Source: Lactobacillus xylocopicola | GTDB lineage: Bacteria; Bacillota; Bacilli; Lactobacillales; Lactobacillaceae | DNA: 64,000 nt | Direction of reading: 5' to 3' | NCBI RefSeq assembly: GCF_033096005.1 | Contig: NZ_AP026803.1 | Location: 974,501-1,038,500 of the forward strand | In this document: one piece after another, positions 8,901-17,800 of the stretch | Numbering within the stretch: position 1 is the first letter of the stretch | Layout: the number at the start of each line of letters is the position of its first letter | Position numbers and translations under genes: made by a program | Notes under the pieces: generated by a model | The model's database searches: none | Told to the model about the DNA's origin: nothing | What the model saw: the letters and a program-made list of their open reading frames with translations, nothing else

Positions 8901-9860
8901 TTATTTAATCCGAATCCGTGGATCGACAATACTCATGATAATGTCAGATAACAAGTTACCCAGCAAGGTCAAAATACCAAAGATCAAAATCAACGCGGTT
9001 AAGGTCGTATAGTCACGTTGGCCGATTGAGTCTAGGAATAGTTTACCCATTCCAGGGTAACTAAAGACTGTTTCAACAATCATTGACCCACTCAACAAGC
9101 CGGTAATTACCGTACCAAGCGACGAGGCGATTGGCAGCAAAGAATTCCGCAGAATATGTTTGCGAAAGACCACGTTGTCTGGAACGCCCTTACTATGGGC
9201 TGTCCGTACATAATCTTCAACCTTATTGTCAACAATTCCAGTTCGCAGATATTGAACGATACTTGTAGTCGTAATCAAAGCCACGAGGATTGCTGGCAAG
9301 ATAATGTGATAGAGCTGACTGCCAATCGTCCCCCAGAAACCTGAGGCACTTGGCGAGACCGATCCAGAGATGGGGAACCAACCCAGCGTAAAGCCGAACA
9401 GCCAAATCCCTAAGATATAGAAGACAAATGGTGGCACTGCAAAGGTAATATAGTTGAAAATCTGCACGGCTTGATCCTGCCACTCATCCTGGTGACGACC
9501 AGCAATAACGCCGAGCGGAACTGAGATTGAGTAGCTGATAACAGTTGTCAAAATTGATAACCAGAAGGTATTAACTGCGCGATCGGCAATCAGTGAGGTT
9601 ACCGGAACATGTTGAATGTAACTTGTTCCTAGGTCACCCTTGAGGAGGTTACCAACCCAGCGTGCGTATTGCACCGGTGCTGGGTCATACAGACCCGCTG
9701 CCCGCTTTAAAGCTTCTAATTGTTTGGGATCCGTATTCGGATTAATCTGACCACTAAACGGGTCACCGGGCATCATTTTAGCCAAAAAGAAGACCAAGAT
9801 ACTCAGAATGATCAATTGCGGGATCATAATTAATATACGTCTTAAGACTGTTTTCCACAT
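8901..9860 (-). CDS. oppB: Oligopeptide ABC transporter permease OppB
   Basis: Membrane permease partner of OppC, 319 aa. The first membrane helix is at about residues 9-28, followed by the OppB-type hallmark MMPGDPFSG. There are six predicted membrane segments. The EAA loop near residues 210-235 reads DYVRTAHSKGVPDNVVF, and the C-terminal end DPRIRIK is typical of the family. The oppF stop is 2 nt upstream, so translational coupling is likely. Confidence 0.95.
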   Translation of the reverse strand: MWKTVLRRILIMIPQLIILSILVFFLAKMMPGDPFSGQINPNTDPKQLEALKRAAGLYDPAPVQYARWVGNLLKGDLGTSYIQHVPVTSLIADRAVNTFWLSILTTVISYSISVPLGVIAGRHQDEWQDQAVQIFNYITFAVPPFVFYILGIWLFGFTLGWFPISGSVSPSASGFWGTIGSQLYHIILPAILVALITTTSIVQYLRTGIVDNKVEDYVRTAHSKGVPDNVVFRKHILRNSLLPIASSLGTVITGLLSGSMIVETVFSYPGMGKLFLDSIGQRDYTTLTALILIFGILTLLGNLLSDIIMSIVDPRIRIK

Positions 9861-9862
9861 TA

Positions 9863-10840
9863 TTAATCGCTCCCCTTTTCATTTAATTCTGCGCGCTTAA
9901 CTTCATCTTCAGGAAGTGCGACCAAGTGCTTACCAGATACCTCTTGCAATGGAAAGACGCGTCCGTCTTTGTCATACCACTTGCTCTGATCATTCTGAAA
10001 TTCTTGCTCAACCTTCTCGCGGTTCTGCTTATGCTCTTCCCGGTGTTCCACGTCGACCAGCGGAATGGCTGATAGCAAGCGCTTGGTATAGATGTGCATG
10101 GGGTGCTTATAGATATCTTCCCGGCTGCCAATTTCAACCAAACGGCCACGGTGCATGATTGCGAGATTCTCGGACATGTGCTTAACCACACCCAAATCAT
10201 GGGAGATGAACAAGTAGGCAATGTTGTACTGTTGCTGAATGTGTTTCATGAAGTTGAGTACCTGCGCCTGCACAGAAAGGTCAAGCGCACTGGTCGGTTC
10301 ATCGGCCACAATTAGCCTTGGATTAGTCGCAACTGCACGAGCAACCCCAATTCGCTGTCGTTGACCACCCGAAAACTCATGCGGATACTTATAGATAGAA
10401 TCGCTCGGCATGCCAACAATATCAAGTAGCTCTTGTACGCGATCGCGCTCTTGATCAGTTGTTAACTTCTCAAAGTTGCGGATCGGCTCAGCAATAATAT
10501 CTTCAATTCGCTTCCTGGGGTTCAAACTTGACAGGGAATCCTGGAAGATCATCTGGACATCCTTATTGTAGTCAAGCTTACGCCGATTCGAAGACTTGGT
10601 AATATCAACATCTTGATAGATGATCTGGCCACTAGTTACTGGCTCCACGCCAACAATCGCCTTACCTGTGGTTGACTTACCTGACCCGGACTCACCGATT
10701 AAGCCATAAGTCTCACCCTCATTAATAGTGATACTAACATCGTCAACGGCCCGAACATAGTCCGTAATTCGATTCCAAAAGCCTGATCTGATTGGGTAGT
10801 GAACCTTTAAATTTTTTACTTGAATAATTTCTTTAGCCAT
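9863..10840 (-). CDS. oppF: Oligopeptide ABC transporter ATPase OppF
   Basis: ATP-hydrolysing subunit that powers OppBC together with OppD. Walker A is G-E-S-G-S-G-K-S-T, the signature is FSGGQRQRIG, and Walker B is LIVADEPTSALD. The C-terminal OppF-type extension (about 80 aa) is present. An in-frame ATG at 10862-10864 is possible, but the ATG at 10838-10840 is preferred: GGGGAG lies 7 nt upstream and it starts 4 nt after the oppD stop. This gives 325 aa beginning MAKEIIQV. Confidence in function is high; the start is a judgement. Confidence 0.95.
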   Translation of the reverse strand: MAKEIIQVKNLKVHYPIRSGFWNRITDYVRAVDDVSITINEGETYGLIGESGSGKSTTGKAIVGVEPVTSGQIIYQDVDITKSSNRRKLDYNKDVQMIFQDSLSSLNPRKRIEDIIAEPIRNFEKLTTDQERDRVQELLDIVGMPSDSIYKYPHEFSGGQRQRIGVARAVATNPRLIVADEPTSALDLSVQAQVLNFMKHIQQQYNIAYLFISHDLGVVKHMSENLAIMHRGRLVEIGSREDIYKHPMHIYTKRLLSAIPLVDVEHREEHKQNREKVEQEFQNDQSKWYDKDGRVFPLQEVSGKHLVALPEDEVKRAELNEKGSD

Positions 10841-10844
10841 AAAA

Positions 10845-11855
10845 CTACTCCCCACTCGCTTCATCTTGGAAGTGGAACGTCTTCCAGCAGGTACATCTTA
10901 CCCAGTGACCGGGATCAACTTCGTGCATGGTTGGTTCCGCTTCGTGCGCACTGGCAGGAATCCACGGAATTCTCGCTGCAAAGCGGTCACCTTCACGTGG
11001 CATGTTCTGCAAAGACGGAACTGTTCCCTGGATAACGTGCAAGTCATCTTCTTCATCCTCAGTCTGAGGCATCGAATTGAGCAGTGATCTGGTGTAGGGG
11101 TGTAGCGGATGTTCAAAGATGGTCTTCACGTCCGCCTTCTCCACTATCTGCCCCGCATACATAACTGCTACTTGGTCAGCTGTCTCAGCCACCACGCCCA
11201 AGTCATGGGTAATCAAGATAATACCAGAATGTGATTGCCGCTGAATGTCTTCTAGCAAGTCCAAAATTTGGGCTTGAATGGTCACATCGAGTGCAGTAGT
11301 TGGCTCGTCAGCAATAATTACTTCTGGCTTGCAGGCAATTGCCATCGCAATCACAATCCGTTGCCGCAATCCACCCGAAAGTTCGAACGGATACATTGCG
11401 TATGTCTCTTCCGGCTTTGGCATGCCAACCTGATTGAATAACTCGATAACCCGTGCATGACGCTGCTTTTCGTTCATATCAGTGTGATAATAAAGCGTTT
11501 CTGCTACTTGGTCACCAACCCGCATTAACGGATTCAGACTGGCTAACGGATCTTGGAAAATCATCCCAATCTTATTTCCCCGAATCTTATCAAATAGCGA
11601 CTCATTAAGCCCTACCAAATTCAATTCATTGTACAAAATATCGCCAGTTACCTTAGTATTTTTGTGGTCGTATAAGCCAATAATACTTGAAGCAATTGTA
11701 CTCTTGCCACAGCCAGACTCACCTACGACCGATAGAATTTCATCACGTTTCAGCGTTATGTTGATATCATCAGCAGCATCATAAAACTTGCCTTGTAATC
11801 GGTAAGCCGTATGCAGGTGCTGGATATCTAACAAGAGATCACTTGGTCTTTCCAA
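10845..11855 (-). CDS. oppD: Oligopeptide ABC transporter ATPase OppD
   Basis: First gene of the peptide-transport operon, an ABC ATPase. It has Walker [10 protein letters not shown], signature [10 protein letters not shown], Walker [13 protein letters not shown] and the OppD-type C-terminal extension with two cysteines (V-R-C-T-C-W). No suitably placed ATG exists in frame. I choose TTG at 11853-11855 ([12 protein letters not shown]), which has GAGAGGGG 8 nt upstream. A more distal in-frame TTG at 11871-11873 overlaps the Shine-Dalgarno and is less likely. An out-of-frame ATG at 11860-11862 reads only seven codons. The use of TTG may limit expression of the ATPase relative to the binding proteins. 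Confidence 0.93.
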   Translation of the reverse strand: MERPSDLLLDIQHLHTAYRLQGKFYDAADDINITLKRDEILSVVGESGCGKSTIASSIIGLYDHKNTKVTGDILYNELNLVGLNESLFDKIRGNKIGMIFQDPLASLNPLMRVGDQVAETLYYHTDMNEKQRHARVIELFNQVGMPKPEETYAMYPFELSGGLRQRIVIAMAIACKPEVIIADEPTTALDVTIQAQILDLLEDIQRQSHSGIILITHDLGVVAETADQVAVMYAGQIVEKADVKTIFEHPLHPYTRSLLNSMPQTEDEEDDLHVIQGTVPSLQNMPREGDRFAARIPWIPASAHEAEPTMHEVDPGHWVRCTCWKTFHFQDEASGE

Positions 11856-11923
11856 AGGACATTCCCCTCTCAAATCTTTTAGCTGATTTATTAAAGATAC
11901 TTAATAAATTTATTTAATTTCTA

Positions 11924-11952
11924 ATTATAACCATCAAACCGGCTATATGCAA
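11924..11952 (-). promoter_or_regulatory. Promoter of the oppDFBC operon
   Basis: Minus strand: TTGCAT (11947-11952), 17-bp spacer, perfect TATAAT (11924-11929). It lies about 70 bp before the oppD start and just downstream of the acpP stop. Confidence 0.8.
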
Positions 11953-11974
11953 TGCCAAGTTGATAAACTAGAAA

Positions 11975-12220
11975 TTAATTTCTGTGAGCGGCTATATAAG
12001 TAACCGCATCACCAACTGTCTTAATCTTTTCTGCGTCTTCATCAGAAATCTCGGCGCCAAATTCATCTTCTAGTTGCAAAATAAACTCAACCAAATCAAT
12101 GGAATCAGCGTCCAAATCACTAGTGAAATTGGTTTCTTTGGTGATCTTCTCCTTATCAACTTCAAGATTGTCAGCGAGAATGTCGCGAATCTTAGTAAAA
12201 ATTTCTTCTTCAGTCATCAT
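11975..12220 (-). CDS. acpP: Acyl carrier protein
   Basis: Small acidic carrier of acyl chains for fatty-acid and phospholipid synthesis, 81 aa. The 4'-phosphopantetheine attachment site is Ser40 in the motif D-S-I-D-L-V-E. The start is the first of two ATG codons, preceded by AGGGAGA. It lies 24 nt downstream of plsX, whose product uses acyl-ACP, so the pair makes metabolic sense. fabD and fabG, which sit between plsX and acpP in Bacillus, are not here. The stop codon lies within a perfect 14-bp palindrome, AGAAATTAATTTCT, at 11970-11983. Confidence 0.96.
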   Translation of the reverse strand: MMTEEEIFTKIRDILADNLEVDKEKITKETNFTSDLDADSIDLVEFILQLEDEFGAEISDEDAEKIKTVGDAVTYIAAHRN

Positions 12221-12244
12221 TTCTCTCCCTTGTCATAGATATAA

Positions 12245-13252
12245 TTATTTAGCTTGGCCAAATTCCGCCTTAAACTCTTCAATAATCTCTTCACGTAAAA
12301 TCTTGTCGACTTGTTTAATCGTGTAGTAGACGGCCCGCTGATCAGAGCGACCATGGGTCTTAACCACTGGCGCATTAACACCAAGCAAGACGGCACCGCC
12401 ATATTTGTCAATATCGAATTTCGCCGCAAGATTTTTCAGAGCTTTTTTGCTTAATAAAGCACCAATTTTAACCCAAAAACCGTTATTTAACAATCCGGCT
12501 TTTAGCAAATGAATCAAAACGCTGGCCGTGCCTTCGAGATTTTTGAGCACAGCATTACCGGTAAAGCCATCAGTGACCACAACGTCTGCCTTACCATCAA
12601 GCAATTCGTTACCTTCAATATTGCCGATAAAGTTAAGTCTACTGCTTTTTAGCAGTTCATAGGCCTGCTGGTGTACATCATCTCCCTTATCGCTTTCGGC
12701 GCCATTGTTGAGCAGTGCTACTCGCGGTTGACTAACGCCGCGCACTTTTTCTGCGTAATATGCAGCCATTTTGGCCCAATTAAGGAGGTATTCCGGCTTA
12801 CTTTTAGCATTTGCGCCGACATCAATCATCTCAAAGCCATCATCAGAATTCTTCACGGGCAAGGTTGGCATCAATCCGGGCCGTTCAATGCCCTTAATGC
12901 GACCAATAATAAATATCCCGCTGGCTAAAATGGCACCAGTGTTTCCCAGCGACAGGAGGGCATCGGCCTTACCCTGCTTAACAAATTGGGCGGCCACCAC
13001 TAAAGAAGAATCTTTTTTAGTGCGAATTGCCTTAACTGGTTCATCCTCATCGTTGATTACTTCAGAGGTAGCCACAATTTCAACCCGTTCCTCGTTTTGG
13101 CCAAGCAACTCCTTCAACTTGGTCTGCTCACCAAAGAGCATAAATTTAGTCTCCGGTAATTCTGCTTTGGCTTTTAATACGGCCTGGACGATTGCTTCGG
13201 GAGCATGCTCACCGCCCATTGCATCTACTGCAATTGTTCTCATTTTCATCAC
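12245..13252 (-). CDS. plsX: Phosphate acyltransferase PlsX
   Basis: Converts acyl-ACP to acyl-phosphate, the donor for PlsY in phosphatidic acid synthesis; it is a peripheral membrane enzyme. The protein is 335 aa and starts MMKMRTIAVDAMGGEHAP, the family N-terminal hallmark. Further landmarks are SLGNTGAILASG and VVVTDGFTGNAVLKNLEG. It lies 7 nt after recG and upstream of acpP. FakA, three genes upstream, also produces acyl-phosphate (from exogenous fatty acids), so the cluster joins the two supply routes. No fapR regulator is present next to it, unlike in Bacillus. Confidence 0.97.
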   Translation of the reverse strand: MMKMRTIAVDAMGGEHAPEAIVQAVLKAKAELPETKFMLFGEQTKLKELLGQNEERVEIVATSEVINDEDEPVKAIRTKKDSSLVVAAQFVKQGKADALLSLGNTGAILASGIFIIGRIKGIERPGLMPTLPVKNSDDGFEMIDVGANAKSKPEYLLNWAKMAAYYAEKVRGVSQPRVALLNNGAESDKGDDVHQQAYELLKSSRLNFIGNIEGNELLDGKADVVVTDGFTGNAVLKNLEGTASVLIHLLKAGLLNNGFWVKIGALLSKKALKNLAAKFDIDKYGGAVLLGVNAPVVKTHGRSDQRAVYYTIKQVDKILREEIIEEFKAEFGQAK

Positions 13253-13259
13253 AATCTCT

Positions 13260-15296
13260 CTAAGTTCGTTCTTGCTGTAGTTGTTTATATTCTAACACTT
13301 GTTTCAAAGTTTCATGCGTCTGGAGCTGTAATTCAGGGTCATTTTTGACCAACTTCTTAGCTTCTTGCTGGGCCACAACCAAAGTTTCATAATTATTGAC
13401 CACATTGCCAACTTGAAATTCAGGCAGACCAGACTGGGCTTTTCCGAAAAGATCACCCTCCCCGCGCATCTTTAGATCTTCTTCTGCTAGTTTGAAACCA
13501 TCAGTAGTCGCGGCAACAGCCTGCATCCGGGCCTTACCAGTGGCAGTTTTGGGATCAGCCAGAAAGACACAGTAACTTTGTGTTTGGCCCCGACCAATTC
13601 GGCCACGTAACTGGTGCAATTGACTCATACCAAAGCGATCAGCGTTATAAATGACCATCATATTGGCATTAGCGACATCAACACCAACTTCGATTACACT
13701 GGTTGCGACCAGAATGTCAATCTCACCCGCGGCAAAGGCTGTCATAATTTCATCTTTTTGCGGGCTCGTCATCTGACCGTGGAGTAAAGCCACTTCTTGC
13801 GTCGGAAAATCATGATTCAACTTAGCATAGAGTTCCTCAGCGTTTTTTAAGTCTAGTGCTTCAGACTCGGTTATTAGTGGCGTAACCGCATAGATCTGAA
13901 AGCCCGCAGCGAGTTGCTCCTGCATTAAGCGATAGACCTCAGCCATCTGGCTACTGGTCTTCCAGGAAGAGATAATCTGCTTACGCCCAGCCGGGAGGTG
14001 GCGAATTTCAGAAAGCGTCATATCGCCATAAACAGTTAAAGCCAACGTCCGCGGAATTGGTGTAGCAGTCATTGCTAACACATCTGGAACATTCCCCTTG
14101 TTAATCAGCGACCGCCGCTGAGTCACTCCGAAGCGGTGCTGCTCATCAATAATGACCAGACCCAGACTCTTGAAAATCACACTGGGCTGAATCAACGCAT
14201 GAGTACCAATGACCACATTAATAGTGCCATCAGTTAACTCCTGGTAGATTTCCCGGCGCTCTAATGTTTTGGTCGCTCCCGTCAAAAGTGCAGTACGCAC
14301 ACCCAAAGGACGCAGCAGTTCATCGATTTTTTTGAAGTGCTGGCTGGCCAAAATTTCAGTCGGTACCATCAACGCCGCTTGAAAACCACCCGTAATAGCA
14401 GCATAGATGGCATAAATGGCTACAATCGTCTTACCTGATCCGACATCTCCTTGGAGCAAACGTTCCATCTGCCTGCTCGAGTGGATATCAGCAAAAATCT
14501 CATTGATGACATGCTTTTGATCAGCCGACAAGTCAAAAGGTAGCATTGCGGTTAAGCGAGCTATTTCTTTCAGATCATAGTGCTTGGCGATGCCCCGGTT
14601 ATGCTCATTATGGGCAGTCAACCTGGTCAATTCCATTTCAAAGATAAAGAATTCACGAAAGATGGCGCTACGCCGAGCTCTTTCTGCCTCATGACCATTT
14701 TTGGGGTGATGCATTTGTTGGACTAGATCTTGTTCAGACAACAAACGATATTTTTGCTGCAAGTCAGCTGGCACTACATCATCAACTTCTGGTAAAAAAT
14801 CCGTCAGGGCCAGATTAATCAATTCAAGTAACTTTTTTTGCCGTAGGTGCCGGTTAACTGAATAGATCGGAGCCATTCCGCTATCGTTTTCTTTGGTAGC
14901 AACAAACTTAAAGCCTGAAAGGCTCTGCTTGGCCAGATTATACTTGCCGTAGATGGCAACTTCCTGGCCAACCTCCACTTTATCCTTGAGCCAAGGTTGA
15001 TTAAAAAAATTGACCATGACAACATCATGGTCAATTCTGATTTTAAAGCTAAGTCGGCTCTTCTTATAACCGAAACGGCTAACAAATGCAGCTGTCGCTA
15101 CTATTCCTTTTAACATTACCTTTTGACCATCCATGATCTGGTCAAGCGGGATTGTCTGAAGCTCATCATAGCGAAAGGGAAAGTAAAACAACAAATCATA
15201 AATACTATAAATGCCTAGGCTTCCCAGTGCTGCTGCAGTCTTTGTTCCCACCCCTTTAAGGTTTGTTACGGGAGCAAATACTTTTTTTGCATCCAT
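13260..15296 (-). CDS. recG: ATP-dependent DNA helicase RecG
   Basis: Helicase that remodels stalled replication forks and branched recombination intermediates. The protein is 678 aa, typical. The N-terminal wedge/OB domain spans about residues 1-160. The helicase core has Walker A G-D-V-G-S-G-K-T, Walker B D-E-Q-H (DEQHRFG), motif III MTATPIPRT and the RecG-specific C-terminal QLRGRIGRG segment. It starts with ATG 2 nt after the fakA stop. Confidence 0.97.
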   Translation of the reverse strand: MDAKKVFAPVTNLKGVGTKTAAALGSLGIYSIYDLLFYFPFRYDELQTIPLDQIMDGQKVMLKGIVATAAFVSRFGYKKSRLSFKIRIDHDVVMVNFFNQPWLKDKVEVGQEVAIYGKYNLAKQSLSGFKFVATKENDSGMAPIYSVNRHLRQKKLLELINLALTDFLPEVDDVVPADLQQKYRLLSEQDLVQQMHHPKNGHEAERARRSAIFREFFIFEMELTRLTAHNEHNRGIAKHYDLKEIARLTAMLPFDLSADQKHVINEIFADIHSSRQMERLLQGDVGSGKTIVAIYAIYAAITGGFQAALMVPTEILASQHFKKIDELLRPLGVRTALLTGATKTLERREIYQELTDGTINVVIGTHALIQPSVIFKSLGLVIIDEQHRFGVTQRRSLINKGNVPDVLAMTATPIPRTLALTVYGDMTLSEIRHLPAGRKQIISSWKTSSQMAEVYRLMQEQLAAGFQIYAVTPLITESEALDLKNAEELYAKLNHDFPTQEVALLHGQMTSPQKDEIMTAFAAGEIDILVATSVIEVGVDVANANMMVIYNADRFGMSQLHQLRGRIGRGQTQSYCVFLADPKTATGKARMQAVAATTDGFKLAEEDLKMRGEGDLFGKAQSGLPEFQVGNVVNNYETLVVAQQEAKKLVKNDPELQLQTHETLKQVLEYKQLQQERT

Positions 15297-15298
15297 TG

Positions 15299-16957
15299 TT
15301 ATTCTACAGAAACCAGGAAGTTGTATACTGGCTGACCGCCGTCATGAATTTCAAACTCAAGTTCATCATGCTTTTCTTCAAGAGCACTAACAATTTTTTG
15401 GGCTTCGCGTTCATTCGAATCACGACCAAACATGATGGTAATAATTTCTGAATCTTCATCTAGCATTTTTTCAACCATGTCGAAAGCAGCCGTCACCACA
15501 TCAGTCTCAGCAATCTTAATATCACCATCAATAATGCCAAGATAGTCGTTCTGGTGGATTTCTACGTCATTGATAGTCGTATCACGGTTGGCCTGGGTAA
15601 CTTCGCCAGAAACAACATCAGCAAGAGCTTGAGTCATATTGTCAACATTCTCCTCAACCGACAAGTCTGGGTCGAAGGACAACATTGCCGTTAATCCTTG
15701 CGAAATAGTCTTGGATGGAACAATACCAACAGGCAAGTCGCTAACTTCAGCAGCTTGTTTAGCCGCCATGACAATATTGCCATTATTAGGCAACACGATT
15801 GCCTTCTTAGCGCCAGACTTCTTAATTGCATCAATAATATCCTGAGTTGACGGATTCATCGTTTGACCACCTGAAATAATCCGGTTCACGCCTTCGCTTT
15901 CAAACAAAGTACGAATACCATTACCAGAAGCCACAGCGATAACCGCAAATTCAACACTCTGCTGGTCCTCATCACTGTTGTTAACGATTGTCTCATGCTG
16001 GATACGCATATTATCAATTTTAATCTTACCTAGTTGACCAAATTGACTACCATAAGTGAAGACGGCACCTGGATGTTCAGTATGAACATGCACCTTGGCA
16101 ACTTCATCATCAGAAACGGCCAACAGGGAATCACCAAGACCAGAAAGATGTTCTCTGAATTCTTCCAGCTTAAACGGTTTTTTGTGGGGAACATCTGCGG
16201 TTAAATCAACCATGATCTCCGTACAGTAGCCGTTCTCAATGTCCTGCGTGGCCAGTTGCGATTGGACGGACTGGTGGTGCATCGCATTGATCATTTCATC
16301 CATTTCACCTTCATCCGGCTGATAGCGGTCAGTAAATTTCTCACCGAGTAAACCTTCTAAAAAGCCTTCATAGATAAACAATAAGCCTTGACCACCAGAA
16401 TCAACTACACCAACCTGCTTCAGCACGGGCAGTAAGTCAGGCGTGGTCTTTAGAGCAGCCTTAGCTCCTTCAACGATGGCGGTCAGTACCTCTTCAACGT
16501 CGTCGGTTTCATTAGCCTTGTTAGCACCTTCTTGAGCCGCAACACGAGCAACTGTCAAGATTGTCCCTTCAACCGGCTTCATGACGGCCTTATATGCCGT
16601 TGCAACACCATTTGAGAAGGCATTGGCCAGTTCTTGGGCATTCATTGTCTTCAGGCCCACCGTAGCCTTGTAGAAGCCCCTAAAAAGTTGCGAAGAAATA
16701 ACCCCACTATTACCGCGGGCACCCATCAGCATACCCTTAGCTAAACTTTCCGTCAGTTCGCCAACCATTGAACTAGTATTTTCAGCTACAGCCTTGGCGC
16801 CACTTTCAATGGTCAAATTCATATTAGTCCCAGTATCACCGTCAGGAACTGGGAAGACGTTCAAAGAGTCGATAAATTCGGCATTACGTCCCAGTCGGTG
16901 GGTAGCCACACGAACCATATCTCTAAATTTTTTACTATCTATTTCCTTTAAAACCAA
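15299..16957 (-). CDS. fakA: Fatty acid kinase ATP-binding subunit FakA
   Basis: DAK2-fold kinase (YloV family). With a fatty-acid-binding FakB (DegV family) partner encoded elsewhere, it phosphorylates exogenous fatty acids to acyl-phosphate. The protein is 552 aa. The N-terminal nucleotide/Mg site is N-V-F-P-V-P-D-G-D-T-G-T-N-M at about residues 29-42, and a C-terminal FakB-docking domain follows. It starts at TTG (16955-16957), with GGAGG 9 nt upstream; the next in-frame ATG would remove conserved N-terminal residues. Its place before recG-plsX-acpP supports a role in phospholipid precursor supply. Confidence 0.93.
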   Translation of the reverse strand: MVLKEIDSKKFRDMVRVATHRLGRNAEFIDSLNVFPVPDGDTGTNMNLTIESGAKAVAENTSSMVGELTESLAKGMLMGARGNSGVISSQLFRGFYKATVGLKTMNAQELANAFSNGVATAYKAVMKPVEGTILTVARVAAQEGANKANETDDVEEVLTAIVEGAKAALKTTPDLLPVLKQVGVVDSGGQGLLFIYEGFLEGLLGEKFTDRYQPDEGEMDEMINAMHHQSVQSQLATQDIENGYCTEIMVDLTADVPHKKPFKLEEFREHLSGLGDSLLAVSDDEVAKVHVHTEHPGAVFTYGSQFGQLGKIKIDNMRIQHETIVNNSDEDQQSVEFAVIAVASGNGIRTLFESEGVNRIISGGQTMNPSTQDIIDAIKKSGAKKAIVLPNNGNIVMAAKQAAEVSDLPVGIVPSKTISQGLTAMLSFDPDLSVEENVDNMTQALADVVSGEVTQANRDTTINDVEIHQNDYLGIIDGDIKIAETDVVTAAFDMVEKMLDEDSEIITIMFGRDSNEREAQKIVSALEEKHDELEFEIHDGGQPVYNFLVSVE

Positions 16958-16978
16958 AATCCATAACCTCCGCTTGAG

Positions 16979-17341
16979 TTATTCGTCAAGCACTTTTACA
17001 CTTTGAACGATGACATTAACAGCTTTTGTATCAATCCCAAGTTGATTCTTCAAGTTGAACTTAACACTGCCCTGCACATTACGGCTTACTTCCGAAATTT
17101 TTAGACCGTAGCCAACAATGATGTAAACATCCACTGTAATCCGATTATCTTCAGACTTAACAACGACGCCCCGCTTATAATTGGCCCGGTTAAGAATGCC
17201 GTCGAAACCATCGCGAAAAGCGTTCTTCGAGGCCATTCCTACGACACCGTAATTCGATGTAGCTGCACAACCAACGACAATTGCAACTACTCCGTTTGAA
17301 ATATCAATCAAACCATTATTCGTTTTGATTTTAACAGCCAT
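16979..17341 (-). CDS. Asp23/Gls24 family protein (YloU type)
   Basis: Small envelope-stress-type protein of about 120 aa, usually paired with fakA in Firmicutes. The sequence shows the family core GVVAIVVGCAATSNYGVVGM followed by VDVYIIVGYGLKISEVSRNVQ. The start chosen is the ATG at 17339-17341 (MAVKIKTNNG), with GGAGG 6 nt upstream; an upstream in-frame ATG would add nine residues without a good ribosome site. Its biochemical role is not established. A second family member is at 38535-38990. Confidence 0.88.
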   Translation of the reverse strand: MAVKIKTNNGLIDISNGVVAIVVGCAATSNYGVVGMASKNAFRDGFDGILNRANYKRGVVVKSEDNRITVDVYIIVGYGLKISEVSRNVQGSVKFNLKNQLGIDTKAVNVIVQSVKVLDE

Positions 17342-17380
17342 GTTTATCCTCCGTATCATTGTTCTCAATATTATGTATCT

Positions 17381-17389
17381 ATTTTATCA
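17381..17389 (-). promoter_or_regulatory. Possible promoter of the gls24-like/fakA/recG/plsX/acpP operon
   Basis: Minus strand extended -10, TGA-TAAAAT (17381-17389), 40 bp before the start at 17341. The best -35 (TTGTAT) is at a 19-bp spacing, so this call is tentative. Confidence 0.4.
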
Positions 17390-17437
17390 TAGTCGGCAAG
17401 TAGAAATACAACATTCCTTCTTTAAAAAATCTTGTGG

Positions 17438-17466
17438 TTGCAATGATTAAAAAGATATGCTATCTT
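17438..17466 (+). promoter_or_regulatory. Promoter of rpmB
   Basis: TTGCAA (17438-17443), 17-bp spacer, TATCTT (17461-17466) with an upstream TG (TGC-TATCTT), 40 bp before the start codon. The ribosome site is AAGGAGG. Confidence 0.75.
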
Positions 17467-17505
17467 AATTGAGTATGAAAACATAGATAAAAGGAGGTTT
17501 AGCAA

Positions 17506-17691
17506 ATGGCAAAAGATTATATCACTGGTAAAAAGACCACTTTTGGTAACACACGTTCGCACTCACTGAATTCATCACGGCGGACCTGGAAGCCAAACCT
17601 TCAAAAAGTTCGTATTCTTGTTGATGGTAAACCAAAGCGCGTATGGGTTTCAACCAAGACCTTGAAGTCTGGTAAAGTAACTCGCGTTTAA
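17506..17691 (+). CDS. rpmB: 50S ribosomal protein L28
   Basis: Large-subunit protein, 61 aa. It starts [20 protein letters not shown], the conserved L28 beginning, followed by the basic core [12 protein letters not shown]. It is transcribed alone on the plus strand between two minus-strand operons, with its own promoter and terminator. This orientation next to the gls24-like/fakA genes is the common arrangement in Bacillus and Lactobacillus. Confidence 0.97.
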   Translation: MAKDYITGKKTTFGNTRSHSLNSSRRTWKPNLQKVRILVDGKPKRVWVSTKTLKSGKVTRV

Positions 17692-17697
17692 TTACGA

Positions 17698-17735
17698 TGA
17701 AACTAGTAGAAGTATACTTCTACTAGTTTTTTATT
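17698..17735 (+). terminator. Intrinsic terminator of rpmB
   Basis: Long hairpin with arms AAACTAGTAGAAG and CTTCTACTAGTTT around TATA, followed by T6. Confidence 0.95.
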
Positions 17736-17746
17736 CAGTTCAAACA

Positions 17747-17780
17747 AAAGCCATTTTCACAGTATGAAAATGGTTTTTTT
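17747..17780. terminator. Terminator between rpmB and the BspA-like gene
   Basis: Arms AAGCCATTTTCA and TGAAAATGGTTT flank CAGTA, with T7 on the plus strand and TTTTG on the minus strand. It can stop read-through of rpmB and ends the converging surface-protein gene. Confidence 0.8.
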
Positions 17781-17800
17781 GTTTCTTGCTTTTTAGTTTC

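Noticed and set aside
11853..11873. Frameshift at the start of oppD
   Set aside because: The out-of-frame ATG is only 1 nt from the ribosome site, and TTG at 11855 has ideal spacing with an intact protein; no frame change is needed.
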